64,000 nt of DNA from Streptomyces flaveus. GTDB lineage: Bacteria > Actinomycetota > Actinomycetes > Streptomycetales > Streptomycetaceae. The DNA is taken from the NCBI RefSeq assembly GCF_014647675.1, contig NZ_BMPQ01000005.1, positions 422,716-486,715 on the forward strand. The letters run 5' to 3'. Of the stretch, positions 17,022-24,880 are shown in pieces. Each line of letters begins with the position of its first letter. Position 1 is the stretch's first letter. A program made the translations under genes and the position numbers. The notes below the pieces were generated by a model, which was not told the DNA's origin, made no database searches, and saw only the letters and a program-made list of their open reading frames with translations.

Positions 17022-17770
17022 ACGGTGGAACGTACTCGCCTGGCGAACTCCGTTGTAGGCGCGGCGTGGTGCCATGCGGCGTCACGGGCCTGGCAGGCGG
17101 CGAGGACTTCGGCGGGGTCCTGGGTGACGTACACGCCGAGGGTGGTGTCTTCGTCGTCGAACGCGAACCGGACCAGGGTCTTCGAGTCGAAGAGCCAGAA
17201 GTCGTAGTCCGGCAGCCGCAGACGCTCGGCCTCCGTGCGGGTGAGGTTGCGGATGTCCTCGCCCGCGGCCAGGTTGCCGGGCGCGCTGGCGAGGAGGAAC
17301 TCCTGCCCTTGGGTGGGCGGTTCGTCGGCGATCCGTACGCGCTCGAACCGCTTCCCGGCGGCGGTCTGCTCGGCGACGTTCTCGCGCCAGGCGTTCGCGG
17401 GCTCGGTGGCGATGTCCTCCCCGGCCTGCCAGCGCTGCCACTTGGGGCTGTTGCGGTCGGAGGCGTAGCCGCGGCGGGTCTCCAGCCGCCAGGCGGTGTG
17501 CCGGAACTCGCGGAACAGGTGGGAGACCGAGGCGAACGGCTGGAGCTCGGGCGCCTCGGTCCTGGGGGCGTAGCGGGTGAGGAGGCTGCGCGGGACGCGG
17601 ACGAAGGTCTCAGACGGCTTGACGTCCCGCAGTTGGGCGAGGTGCTCGGGGTCGGTCTCGCGGTCGCCCTGGACGAGGATCTCGTCTGTTCCCTCGATCT
17701 CGTACAGGGTGGGGCAGTCACCATCGTCGCTGGTCGTGCCGAGGAACCGTAGCGTCATCTCGCCCTCCAT
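17018..17770 (-). CDS. DUF6879-family protein fused to an N-terminal small regulatory domain
   Basis: 250 residues. Residues 1-70 (MTLRFLGTT ... TFVRVPRSLL) match a small protein that is often a separate gene in Streptomyces regulatory cassettes. Residues 80-230 (FREFRHTAWRLETRRGY, YDFWLFDSKTLVRFAFDD) match DUF6879. The fusion and the coupling to the WhiJ-like gene (GTGA overlap) suggest a complex that controls that regulator. Biochemical function unknown. Upstream lies the second GATTGCG cluster. Confidence 0.75.
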   Translation of the reverse strand: MEGEMTLRFLGTTSDDGDCPTLYEIEGTDEILVQGDRETDPEHLAQLRDVKPSETFVRVPRSLLTRYAPRTEAPELQPFASVSHLFREFRHTAWRLETRRGYASDRNSPKWQRWQAGEDIATEPANAWRENVAEQTAAGKRFERVRIADEPPTQGQEFLLASAPGNLAAGEDIRNLTRTEAERLRLPDYDFWLFDSKTLVRFAFDDEDTTLGVYVTQDPAEVLAACQARDAAWHHAAPTTEFARRVRSTV

Positions 17771-17790
17771 CTACGCTGGCTGGACGTCCA

Positions 17791-17866
17791 GAATGCGCAG
17801 GATAGGCCGGGCGCGCCTGGGGATTGCGGCAGATTGCGCCTGCTCTCCGGCTGCGGTCGATTGCGC
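17791..17866. promoter_or_regulatory. GATTGCG repeat cluster (operator candidate 2)
   Basis: GAATGCGC at 17791, GATTGCGG at 17822, GATTGCGC at 17832 and 17859. The 10-bp pair plus a partner 31 bp away repeats the geometry of the cluster at 16107-16174. Located directly upstream of the DUF6879/XRE operon, so probable autoregulation. Confidence 0.6.
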
Positions 17867-17899
17867 GCAAGCAGGGGCGGGAGCCCACCGCATGACGAA

Positions 17900-17925
17900 G
17901 GCCCCGTCCGGAAACGAGCGGGGCC
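17900..17925. terminator. Hairpin after the DUF4352-like membrane-protein gene
   Basis: GGCCCCG (17900-17906) and CGGGGCC (17919-17925) form a short GC hairpin just beyond the stop of 17939-18589 on the minus strand. Confidence 0.5.
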
Positions 17926-17938
17926 AACTCGTCTGCGG

Positions 17939-18589
17939 CTACTTCACGTTCCCCGCGAAGATCGCCGTCTCCGACTCAAAGTCCGGCGCCAACTCAATCT
18001 GCAAATACTCCTCGCCCTTCGGCAACGCACACGCCACCTTCGCCGTCATCGTCCGCCCCGGCCGCAGATGCGTCGTCGGCATCCCCTCCAGCCCCCGATC
18101 CTCGTCGTAGACCTCCTCGCCCGCCGTGGCCTGATCCCCGTACTGACACTGGAAGTACGCGGCCGCGAGGTTCATCGTCGCCTCAGACCCGTTCACGATC
18201 TTCACGGTGAACGAGACATACGCGGTGTTCTCCGGAGACCCGTACTCCGTCGACACCCCGCGCGTGTAGCCGGACAACGCGACCTCGACATCGTTCTCGT
18301 ACGACACGCCGTCGGTCAGCCCCAGGATCTCCGGCTCCGTGTTCTCCGGCGTCGGCTCGGGCTCTTCAGCGGCGGTGATCGTGTCGTCGGTTGGGGCGCT
18401 CGTCTCAGACGTCGTCGCGGCATCGGAGCCGTCGTCGTCGCGGGAGTTGGCGACTACCACTCCGGTTGCGACGACTGCGGCGATGACTGCGGCAGCAGCG
18501 CCGATGATGATCGCGTTGGTGCGGGACTTCTTCGGCGCCGGCTCGGGCGGCGGGAAGCCGGGCATGGGTGGCGGCGTGGTGTCGGTCAT
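17939..18589 (-). CDS. Single-pass membrane-anchored DUF4352-like protein
   Basis: 216 residues: a Pro-rich cytoplasmic start, one transmembrane helix (about 25-48), a Thr/Glu/Pro linker and an extracytoplasmic beta-rich domain (about 90-216) in which YVSFTVKIVNGSEATMN is typical of DUF4352/TRF2-like proteins. GGGGGGA precedes the ATG. It lies alone between the regulatory cassette and the transfer region. It may be an exclusion or surface protein of element A, which is inference from location. Confidence 0.7.
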   Translation of the reverse strand: MTDTTPPPMPGFPPPEPAPKKSRTNAIIIGAAAAVIAAVVATGVVVANSRDDDGSDAATTSETSAPTDDTITAAEEPEPTPENTEPEILGLTDGVSYENDVEVALSGYTRGVSTEYGSPENTAYVSFTVKIVNGSEATMNLAAAYFQCQYGDQATAGEEVYDEDRGLEGMPTTHLRPGRTMTAKVACALPKGEEYLQIELAPDFESETAIFAGNVK

Positions 18590-18891
18590 GGTCCCCCCAA
18601 GGACATGGTGTGCAGAAGGGCATCATGCGTCCTCATGTGTGCCGTGTGGAGGGGGCGTGTCCGTGTTGTGACCACAGATGAGTGAAGGTCCCGAATCTTG
18701 CTGGACGACGCCCGACGGAACGCCCTAACCGCATAGAGTCTGCGGTGTGCTGGCTCTGACCTGCGGCTTTGCTGGGCTGTTGGCACTCGTATGGCACGCC
18801 GGGGACTCTCTGGGGAGTGCGTGCGCAGCACTGGTTAGCCTGACCGGTTTCGGGTACTTCGTCCCGTTATCGCCACAGGACGGAGTGCAAC

Positions 18892-19191
18892 ATGATCATC
18901 AAGCGACTCCACGACATGGGCATCCGCAGCGAACACGCCTACATGGCCGCCATCGGCAGCATCGGCCTCTCCGTCGCCTCCTGGTACACCAGCCTGAAAG
19001 CCGAACCCGTCGGCGGGCTCGGCTTCCGACGGGGTAGCAGCCTGGCCCGCGCCGACCGGTGGGGCATCTTCGTCGGAGAATGGGCGCCCACCTTCTTCGG
19101 CCTCGGTGTCGCCCTCTCCCACTACGAGCAGCAAGACGGCACGCTTACGGCCAGCGTCCACGAAATGCGGGAGCAGAAGAAGGCGGGCTGA
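18892..19191 (+). CDS. Small membrane-associated hypothetical protein
   Basis: 99 residues with two moderately hydrophobic stretches (about 18-36 and 60-78), GGACGGAG upstream of the ATG, and no recognised domain. It is the only rightward gene near the clt region and converges on traB. The 300 bp before it hold no convincing gene; a hydrophobic open frame from 18747 has no ribosome binding site. Confidence 0.6.
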   Translation: MIIKRLHDMGIRSEHAYMAAIGSIGLSVASWYTSLKAEPVGGLGFRRGSSLARADRWGIFVGEWAPTFFGLGVALSHYEQQDGTLTASVHEMREQKKAG

Positions 19192-19318
19192 CCGGCGGGT
19201 CATCTCGAGGGCCGCGGGGGCGCGGCGTACAGCGTCGCCTCTCCCTCCGACGACTACCGGGGAGGGAGGCCGGCCGGGGGGGGGCTGAGACCCCGTTTCA
19301 GGCCTCCCGCAGGGTTCC

Positions 19319-19400
19319 CCTCCCTGCCCTCCCTGCCCTCCCTGACTGGCGTATGTGCAGGCCAGACCAGGGAGGCAGATCAGGGAGCCGCACAGGGAGA
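19319..19400. repeat. Candidate clt of element A: CCTCCCTG/CAGGGAG array 3' of traB
   Basis: Three CCTCCCTG copies exactly 9 bp apart (19319, 19328, 19337) face CAGGGAGG (19368), CAGGGAGC (19381) and CAGGGAGA (19393) on the other strand. Streptomyces TraB proteins bind plasmid-specific 8-bp TRS repeats in a clt locus just downstream of traB; this array is 12 bp beyond the traB stop. The same octamer forms the array in element B. Confidence 0.7.
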
Positions 19401-19412
19401 ACTCCCTCCGAT

Positions 19413-21584
19413 CTACTCGCCTCCCTCGCCCTCGTCGTCGTCCTCCATCGCCGCGAGACGGGCCAGAATCGCGTTCTCCACACGGTCCCGGGCCACGACC
19501 ATCACCCCGTCGGACTTGTACGGGGCAGCGTCGTACGGCTCCAGCTCGGCCTTCAGATCGCCGAACGTCCACTCGGCATACACGGCGTCGTTGCGCGTCC
19601 TCAGCCGGTGCAAAACCTCCTGCGTACGAACTCGCGCGTCCTCCCCGAGCACGGCGCAGATGTCGGCGAGGTAGTCGACGGGGGCCTCGACGTCCAGGGC
19701 CTGCACCGTGGTCACACCGTGGCGGCGCTCCTTGGCCCGGTCGGTGAGGGTGACGGCGTCCGTACCGGAGATGAAGTGCGTGCGCACCGTCACCGACACC
19801 TGCCCGGGTTCCATCTTCACGCCGCCCGTGACCACGAGCATTCCGCGGTCGATGTCGCGGCGCAGCTTGTGCGGTGCCGCGCCGGCCTTGACCGGTGCCT
19901 CGCCCAAAGCCATCTCGGCCTGCGCTTCGGTGCCCAGGACGAGGCTGCCGCGGATGTGGTTGCCCTCCCGGCTGCGCTTCGGCAGGTTCTCGTTGGTCGG
20001 GTCCTGGGTGCCCTCCCAGATGGTGACGTTCACGGCCCGGCCCTGGTCGTGGATCTTCTTCACGGCCTGGAAGTACCGCGAGGTGGCCTTACTCCCGCCG
20101 TACGGCCGCCCGTCCGGGCTCTTGGCGCCGCACCCGTACGCGACCTGCGCCTCGTCGACGATCAGGACGATCGGCCTGAACCGCGGATCGGTGCGGGCCA
20201 TGTCCCTGGTCACACCGTCCGTGGCGCCCGACTCTTCCAGGAGAGCGATGCGCTTCTGCATCTCGTCGACACCCCACTCGACCATGTCCGTGGCCTGCGC
20301 GACATGCTCGTCTGTCGGCCCCTGGATGAGGACTTGGGCCAGGCCGAGGAAGCCCCGCCAGTCTCCGACGCCCTTGAGGTCGGCGATGTAGAAGTCCACG
20401 GTGTCGTCGAACATGAGCCACAAGGCCAGCGCGCGCAGGGCCGCGGTCTTGCCCTGGTTGGACAGGCCCGTCAGGAGGATGTGGCGCTGGAAGACGCTCA
20501 CGTCGACCAGGTCACCGCGCAGGTTCTGCCCCCAGGGAGCGGACCCGGTGTAGTAGTCGGCGGTCACGTCCTCGCTGAGCATCAGCGGGGAGGCGCCGAT
20601 GGGCTCGTCGAGGGCGCCGGAGTCGGCGATCCACAGGCGGACGGTGCGGGGCTGCGGGGGGATGGTGATGAACACTTCATGCTCGTGCCGGTTGAGGTTC
20701 TCGGCGAGCTTGCGGCGCCGGTTCTGGATCTCCTCGGTGGACACTCCGGTGGGCAGGGTGACGTCCACCTCGACGCCGCAACCTGCGATTTTGATGGGGG
20801 ACAGCATGGCGGCGCCGACGTCGCCCATGCCGTCGATGGCTTTGCGGAGCGGGGAGATGCCCAGGTCACGGAAGGCGATGACGACGACGGACGGGGTGAT
20901 GGTGTCGCCGAAAGCGCGAGCACTGGCGGGCAGGGCCCACTGGGGTGCGGTGTGCTGGCGCCGGCCTGCGCCCCACACGGCGGCGACGGCGAGCCACGGG
21001 GCGGCCATCAGGAGCGGGTCCCAGATGATGCCCCCGACGTATGCGACCAGGCGCACGATGTCGATGACGGTCTCGATGGGTGTGAGGACGTCGGAGACGT
21101 CGTTGTTGGCCCAGGCCAGCAGGATGCCGAGCATGAGGAGTACGCCCGCGCCGGTGGCGGTGGCGTAGCCGATGGCTTTGGGCGCGTAGATCAGGGTGCG
21201 GATCAGGTCCATGCGGCGGCGGTGGCGTGCGGCCCGGTAGGTCTGTGCGCGGGCCTCCCACTCCTTGACCTCTTCCATGAGGCCGGCGGCTTCGGCGGCG
21301 CGGATCATGCGTTCGTAGCGGGCTCCGGTGCGGGCGTCCCATGCGCGTCGGGTGAGGACGCGGGTACCGCCGACGACGTACGCGCCGTGTCGTACGAGTA
21401 CGCGGTACGCGTCGTGTTCGCGGGCTTCGGCGACGGTCCGGCGCAGCTCGGCGATACGGAGTCGGCGGCGTGCCGGTGCGGGCTTGTCCTCGGCCACGGG
21501 GGCGGCGGGAGCGGGTGGTTCCTCGGTGGTCTCGGAGGGGGCGTGGGGCGTGTCCTTGTGGAGCCGTACGACGTTGCCTGACAT
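19413..21584 (-). CDS. traB: TraB-type conjugative DNA translocase (FtsK/SpoIIIE family)
   Basis: 723 residues. Two membrane helices (about 138-158 and 176-206) follow a basic coiled N-terminus. The motor domain has Walker A GLSNQGKT (373-380) and Walker B IVLIVDEAQ (472-480). The C-terminal winged helix (about 645-712, APYKSDGVMVVARD) should read the clt repeats. Streptomyces TraB alone moves double-stranded DNA between mycelia as a hexameric pore. It is the last gene of the transfer operon started at 24676, 85 bp after the preceding small gene. It shares long identical blocks with the TraB of element B. Confidence 0.96.
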   Translation of the reverse strand: MSGNVVRLHKDTPHAPSETTEEPPAPAAPVAEDKPAPARRRLRIAELRRTVAEAREHDAYRVLVRHGAYVVGGTRVLTRRAWDARTGARYERMIRAAEAAGLMEEVKEWEARAQTYRAARHRRRMDLIRTLIYAPKAIGYATATGAGVLLMLGILLAWANNDVSDVLTPIETVIDIVRLVAYVGGIIWDPLLMAAPWLAVAAVWGAGRRQHTAPQWALPASARAFGDTITPSVVVIAFRDLGISPLRKAIDGMGDVGAAMLSPIKIAGCGVEVDVTLPTGVSTEEIQNRRRKLAENLNRHEHEVFITIPPQPRTVRLWIADSGALDEPIGASPLMLSEDVTADYYTGSAPWGQNLRGDLVDVSVFQRHILLTGLSNQGKTAALRALALWLMFDDTVDFYIADLKGVGDWRGFLGLAQVLIQGPTDEHVAQATDMVEWGVDEMQKRIALLEESGATDGVTRDMARTDPRFRPIVLIVDEAQVAYGCGAKSPDGRPYGGSKATSRYFQAVKKIHDQGRAVNVTIWEGTQDPTNENLPKRSREGNHIRGSLVLGTEAQAEMALGEAPVKAGAAPHKLRRDIDRGMLVVTGGVKMEPGQVSVTVRTHFISGTDAVTLTDRAKERRHGVTTVQALDVEAPVDYLADICAVLGEDARVRTQEVLHRLRTRNDAVYAEWTFGDLKAELEPYDAAPYKSDGVMVVARDRVENAILARLAAMEDDDEGEGGE

Positions 21585-21669
21585 CTTGGTGGGTCCTGTC
21601 TCCCTACGCGGGTGATGGGGCCCGGGGGCGGCGGCTGCTTGGCGGTAGGACGCCGTCCCCGGGGCGTTG

Positions 21670-21861
21670 CTACTTGCCGTGCTTGCGGCGGAGCGCCTGG
21701 TTCTCGATGCGTGTCACGCGGCGCTGCAGGTCGCTGAGGTCGACGCGACCGGTGCCGTCATCTGCGAGCCCGCGCTTGCCCATGCGGGCGATCAGGACGC
21801 CGATGCGAACCTTTTCGCCGGTGGTGAAGTCGCTGAACTTGAGGTCGTCGGACTTGGGCAT
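21670..21861 (-). CDS. Small hypothetical protein of the transfer operon
   Basis: 63 residues from the ATG at 21861; basic C-terminus (LQRRVTRIENQALRRKHGK) likely helical or coiled coil. It lies two bases after the preceding gene and 85 bp before traB. No family recognised; position suggests a transfer or spread accessory. Confidence 0.65.
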   Translation of the reverse strand: MPKSDDLKFSDFTTGEKVRIGVLIARMGKRGLADDGTGRVDLSDLQRRVTRIENQALRRKHGK

Positions 21862-21863
21862 GG

Positions 21864-22181
21864 TCACTTCCCCTTCTGGAAGTCGCGCCACATGGAGCGC
21901 AGGACGAGGACGACGATCGTGGCGACGCCGCCGAGGATGGCCAGCGCGAGCGACGCGAACGCGATCCCGACGCCGCCGACGCACACAGCGCAGGCGATGC
22001 CGATCCACTCGCCCGCGCTGCGGCCGGGCCGGTGCTGGTGGTCGCACGCCGGCGGCTGCACTGTGGACTGCGCCTGAGCCGTCTTGGCCAGCTCGACGGC
22101 GGCGAGTGCGACCTGCACGGCGGCTGTGTTCACCGCGGCTTCTCTCGCTGCAGCCTCCGCCTTGTCGAGGGCGTCACTCAT
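21864..22181 (-). CDS. Spd-like small membrane protein
   Basis: 105 residues: an Ala-rich helix (1-40), then two hydrophobic segments (about 58-75 and 76-95) ending in a basic tail (MWRDFQKGK). The ATG overlaps the previous stop by 4 bp. Membrane proteins of this size directly ahead of traB are typical Spd (plasmid spreading) proteins, which help intramycelial movement with TraB. Assignment rests on topology and position. Confidence 0.65.
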   Translation of the reverse strand: MSDALDKAEAAAREAAVNTAAVQVALAAVELAKTAQAQSTVQPPACDHQHRPGRSAGEWIGIACAVCVGGVGIAFASLALAILGGVATIVVLVLRSMWRDFQKGK

Positions 22182-22354
22182 GCCGTCCACCCCCGCACGG
22201 TGCGGGTGATGCGCGGCCAGAGCAGGACGCCGACGGCGAACGCCAGCACAGCGGGCTGCGAGACGGCAGCGGCCACGACCGCCAGGACGACGGCCAGGAG
22301 CGCCGGATAGGCGACGAGGAGACCGAGGACGGCCCCGAAGATGATGCGCATCAT
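22178..22354 (-). CDS. Spd-like two-helix membrane peptide
   Basis: 58 residues (MMRIIFGAVLGL ... VRGWTA) with two transmembrane helices (about 4-27 and 33-47) and a basic end. Both ends overlap neighbours by 4 bp (ATGA at 22354/22351 and 22181/22178), so it is part of the coupled transfer operon. Probable spread protein. Confidence 0.65.
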   Translation of the reverse strand: MMRIIFGAVLGLLVAYPALLAVVLAVVAAAVSQPAVLAFAVGVLLWPRITRTVRGWTA

Positions 22355-23031
22355 GACTGCACCCCCCAGATCTCCCGGGCCGCAGCCAGCACCCGGCGCC
22401 CATACCGGTCACCAACACCGAGCGCTTGACCGAGGGCCCGACCGGACATGTCGCGCTGCACGGCCAAGAGGCCGACGGCGGTACGGATCTGGTCGGGGCG
22501 GACCTTGTGGCGGCGGGCGAAGAAGTCGATTGCGGTGAGCTCCGGCTCAGGTTCCGCGGCCGGTTCCGGCACGGCCGGGAGAAGCTCCTTGTACGCCTTG
22601 TCGACGAACGCGGGCGGAACCAGGACCGGAACCTGGATACGGGGCGGTTCCGGGGCGCGTTCGACCATGACCGCGGGCGGTTCCGTCGGCGGCCTCGGCG
22701 TGAGGGTGGTGGTCCCGTCGCCGAGGGAGTGCACGCGCCACAGGACGAGCGGCGCGATCGCGGCGACGGCGACGACGAGCGGCACGTCCACGGGCAGCAG
22801 GCCGGCCGTGACGAGATGGCTGGCAGCGTTGACGCCGATCATCGCGGACACCGCGGCGAGTACATCCTTGCGGGCTCGCATCGCCCGCACGGTGTAGATG
22901 TCGAGGGCGCCCGGCACGGCCGCGGCAACCCACTGGTTGAAGCCGACCGCACGGGCCAGCTCGTACTCAGCGGACGCGGTCGCGACGAGGGCAGCGACGA
23001 GGGCGGCCCACTTCAGGTAGTCGTGTTTCAT
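22351..23031 (-). CDS. DUF2637-like / SpdB membrane protein
   Basis: 226 residues. Four hydrophobic segments fill residues 7-105, followed by a Pro-rich linker and a C-terminal helical domain (about 165-226: FFARRHKVRPDQIRTAVGLL ... GDRYGRRVLAA) that looks like a winged helix. This membrane-plus-HTH build is that of the SpdB/DUF2637 proteins of Streptomyces plasmids and AICEs, which aid spread and may bind DNA. Element B has a counterpart at 34727-35824. Confidence 0.75.
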   Translation of the reverse strand: MKHDYLKWAALVAALVATASAEYELARAVGFNQWVAAAVPGALDIYTVRAMRARKDVLAAVSAMIGVNAASHLVTAGLLPVDVPLVVAVAAIAPLVLWRVHSLGDGTTTLTPRPPTEPPAVMVERAPEPPRIQVPVLVPPAFVDKAYKELLPAVPEPAAEPEPELTAIDFFARRHKVRPDQIRTAVGLLAVQRDMSGRALGQALGVGDRYGRRVLAAAREIWGVQS

Positions 23032-23225
23032 GCTTCGCCCACCTCGGGCTCGGAGGCGCGCACGATCCGGTGCGCGCAGAGGACGGTGCCTTCGCGGTCG
23101 CGGCGCTCGTTGGCGTCGAGCAGCGCGGCCATCAAGGCGGGGATAGGGGGGAGGCGCCGGGCCGACCGGGCGGCCGCGCGGAGGGCGGCCACCTCGGTCG
23201 GACGGCGTACGGGGCGGCGGCTCAC
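23028..23225 (-). CDS. Small basic hypothetical protein
   Basis: 65 residues from a GTG at 23225, overlapping both neighbours by 4 bp. Arg/Ala-rich helices, no known domain. Its reality rests on the double translational coupling within the transfer operon. Confidence 0.6.
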   Translation of the reverse strand: MSRRPVRRPTEVAALRAAARSARRLPPIPALMAALLDANERRDREGTVLCAHRIVRASEPEVGEA

Positions 23226-23599
23226 TGGCCACCGCCGAGGAGCGCGGCCAGGCGGCGGGCACGGTCGCGCAGCTCGTCCGCCTGCGCGGTGAGCGCGTCG
23301 GCCATGGCTTCCAGGCCGGCGAGCCCGGTGGGGTACCAGTCGCCGCCGATGCCGACGTTGACGAACACGCTCTGCACGAACGGGTCGTCGGAGTACGGCC
23401 GGATCTCCAGCGCCGTGACGAGGTGGACGACCGGGCCGCGGCGGGTGGGCAGGGTGAGCGGCTCGTCGGGGCCGACGTGGCTGATGTCGGTGCGGTACTG
23501 CGGGGCGTCCTCATGACCGACGCACCATGCGGGGCAGCGGACGGTGATGTCGCCGTGGTCGAGGGTGGGCACCGTGACCGTGCGGGGCTCGGCGTTCAC
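23222..23599 (-). CDS. DUF6907-like protein
   Basis: 125 residues from a GTG at 23599. CPAWCVGHEDAPQY near the N-terminus and the later beta-rich region match the DUF6907 type of small actinobacterial proteins, often encoded on plasmids and AICEs. A Cys/His motif suggests metal binding. Function unknown. GTGA overlaps couple it to both neighbours. Confidence 0.65.
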   Translation of the reverse strand: MNAEPRTVTVPTLDHGDITVRCPAWCVGHEDAPQYRTDISHVGPDEPLTLPTRRGPVVHLVTALEIRPYSDDPFVQSVFVNVGIGGDWYPTGLAGLEAMADALTAQADELRDRARRLAALLGGGQ

Positions 23600-23832
23600 T
23601 GGCCCTCACCTCGCTCGGTGTCGAGGGCACGCAGCAGGATGCGGAGTGACTCGGTCAGGGCGCCGTGCGCACGGTTGAGGGCGAACACGTCCTCGTGGTC
23701 GACGTGCTCGTGCTCGGCGAGCAGCAGCTGCGCGACGCGGACGGCGACGGCGAGATCGGTGGGCTCGGGGGCGGGCCGGGGCAGGGCCCCCAGCGTGGTG
23801 CTGGGGGCCTGCTCGGCGGGGGTGCCGGTCAC
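23596..23832 (-). CDS. Small helical hypothetical protein
   Basis: 78 residues from a GTG at 23832, overlapping the upstream stop by 4 bp. Two long helices predicted by eye (28-75). No family recognised. It is one of ten consecutive leftward genes of the transfer operon. Confidence 0.58.
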   Translation of the reverse strand: MTGTPAEQAPSTTLGALPRPAPEPTDLAVAVRVAQLLLAEHEHVDHEDVFALNRAHGALTESLRILLRALDTERGEGQ

Positions 23833-24293
23833 CGCGTGGCTCCGGCCTGCCAGTCGCGGAGCCGCTCGACGACGCGGGGCACCTCGGCGCGGACCTTCTG
23901 CGGGTCGGCACCCTGCCTGAGGGCGTCCGTCATGACCGTGAACACCCAGCGGTAGTCGTCGCCCTCGGTGCTGGCGTGCTCGACGACGGCGAACGCCCAC
24001 AGCCGGTCGGCGACGGCGGCCCGCATGGTCTCGGCGAACTCCAGGTTGCTGCCTGCGAACTTCTCCGGCAGCTTGGGCGTGATCTCGTCCCAGACCTCGG
24101 CGACGGAGTCGCACATGTCGTCGAGGAGGGCGGCCGGGTTGTGGCTGGTGATGGCCTGCCCGTAGGCGTACTGGGCGATGTAGAGCGCGGCGGCGAGGGC
24201 GGTGGTGCGCTGCTCGTCGGCCTTGATGCGGATCTTGCTGCCCTGGTCGGCCATGCAGGGGACGGCGGACGGGGTGGCGATGGAGTTCGACAT
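23829..24293 (-). CDS. Hypothetical protein of the transfer operon
   Basis: 154 residues, soluble, largely helical, no membrane segment and no recognised domain. It overlaps the upstream gene by one base (TGATG) and the downstream one by four. Neighbour context suggests an accessory role in transfer or copy control, but nothing specific can be read. Confidence 0.6.
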   Translation of the reverse strand: MSNSIATPSAVPCMADQGSKIRIKADEQRTTALAAALYIAQYAYGQAITSHNPAALLDDMCDSVAEVWDEITPKLPEKFAGSNLEFAETMRAAVADRLWAFAVVEHASTEGDDYRWVFTVMTDALRQGADPQKVRAEVPRVVERLRDWQAGATR

Positions 24294-24676
24294 CAGGCAG
24301 CCACCCCCGCCAGAACCTCGAAGCGGGCGGCGGTGGCGCGGTCCTTGGGCCGGTACGTGGCCAGGCGGGCGGCGAACGTACGGGCGGCGTACAGCTTCAC
24401 GGCGACGGTCTTACGGACCCGGCCCTTCAGCTTGATGACCGTCTCGCGGGTGTCGTCGGCGACGAGGCCGCGGGAGAAGGCTCCGGCGAACCGCTTCGCG
24501 GTGGCGTCGTCGAGGCCGGCCGCGACGAGGCGGGTACGAACCGGCTGCGGGGTGCCGGTCGCTACGGCGCGGACGGCGCGGCGGGTGGCGCGGGTCTCGG
24601 CCGTACGACGGCGGAGGGTGGCGCGAAGGGCACGGCGCGTCGCGCGGTGCTCGCGGCGGGTGGCAAACTTCTGCAT
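24293..24676 (-). CDS. Arg-rich basic protein, first gene of the transfer operon
   Basis: 127 residues with about a quarter Arg, especially in the first 45; the second half (LDDATAKRFAGAFSRGL ... VAVKLYAARTF) is helical. It may bind nucleic acid. It is the first gene behind the promoter/operator at 24785-24813, with a leader of roughly 100 bases that holds a short GC hairpin. Confidence 0.6.
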   Translation of the reverse strand: MQKFATRREHRATRRALRATLRRRTAETRATRRAVRAVATGTPQPVRTRLVAAGLDDATAKRFAGAFSRGLVADDTRETVIKLKGRVRKTVAVKLYAARTFAARLATYRPKDRATAARFEVLAGVAA

Positions 24677-24784
24677 CAGCGGGCTCCTGGTCTAGTCAGG
24701 TAGTTCCGTCAGGCCCTCGGCTGGTGCTGGTAACACCGCCGGGGGCCGCTTGCGTTGTCGTCCGGTTTCCCTTCCAACACCTCC

Positions 24785-24813
24785 ACTCTAGGGAACATCG
24801 TGTTCCCTGTCAA
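24785..24813 (-). promoter_or_regulatory. Transfer-operon promoter with operator palindrome in the spacer
   Basis: On the minus strand: TTGACA (24808-24813), a 17-bp spacer, then TAGAGT (24785-24790). The spacer is the palindrome GGGAACA-CGA-TGTTCCC (extended by one base each side to AGGGAACA/TGTTCCCT, 24790-24808). A repressor bound there would block RNA polymerase completely. This fits the need to silence conjugation genes in the integrated state. Confidence 0.75.
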
Positions 24814-24856
24814 AGGGTTGTGGCCTAGCAATTCACCCATGATCTAGGTAACGTCA

Positions 24857-24880
24857 TGTTCCATGATGGCGAATGGAACA
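24857..24880. promoter_or_regulatory. Second GGAACA/TGTTCC operator over the start of 24863-25117
   Basis: TGTTCCA (24857-24863) and TGGAACA (24874-24880) form an inverted repeat with a 10-bp gap. The half-sites equal those of the operator in the transfer promoter. It covers the ATG of the divergent HTH gene, as expected for autoregulation. Confidence 0.55.

Noticed and set aside
18747..19037. Hydrophobic plus-strand frame before 18892
   Set aside because: No ribosome binding site, overlaps the better-supported gene at 18892 and becomes Arg/His-rich after 50 codons.
19059..21581. 840-codon plus-strand frame opposite traB of element A
   Set aside because: Mirror of the TraB codons with no recognisable domain; traB has Walker motifs and operon context.
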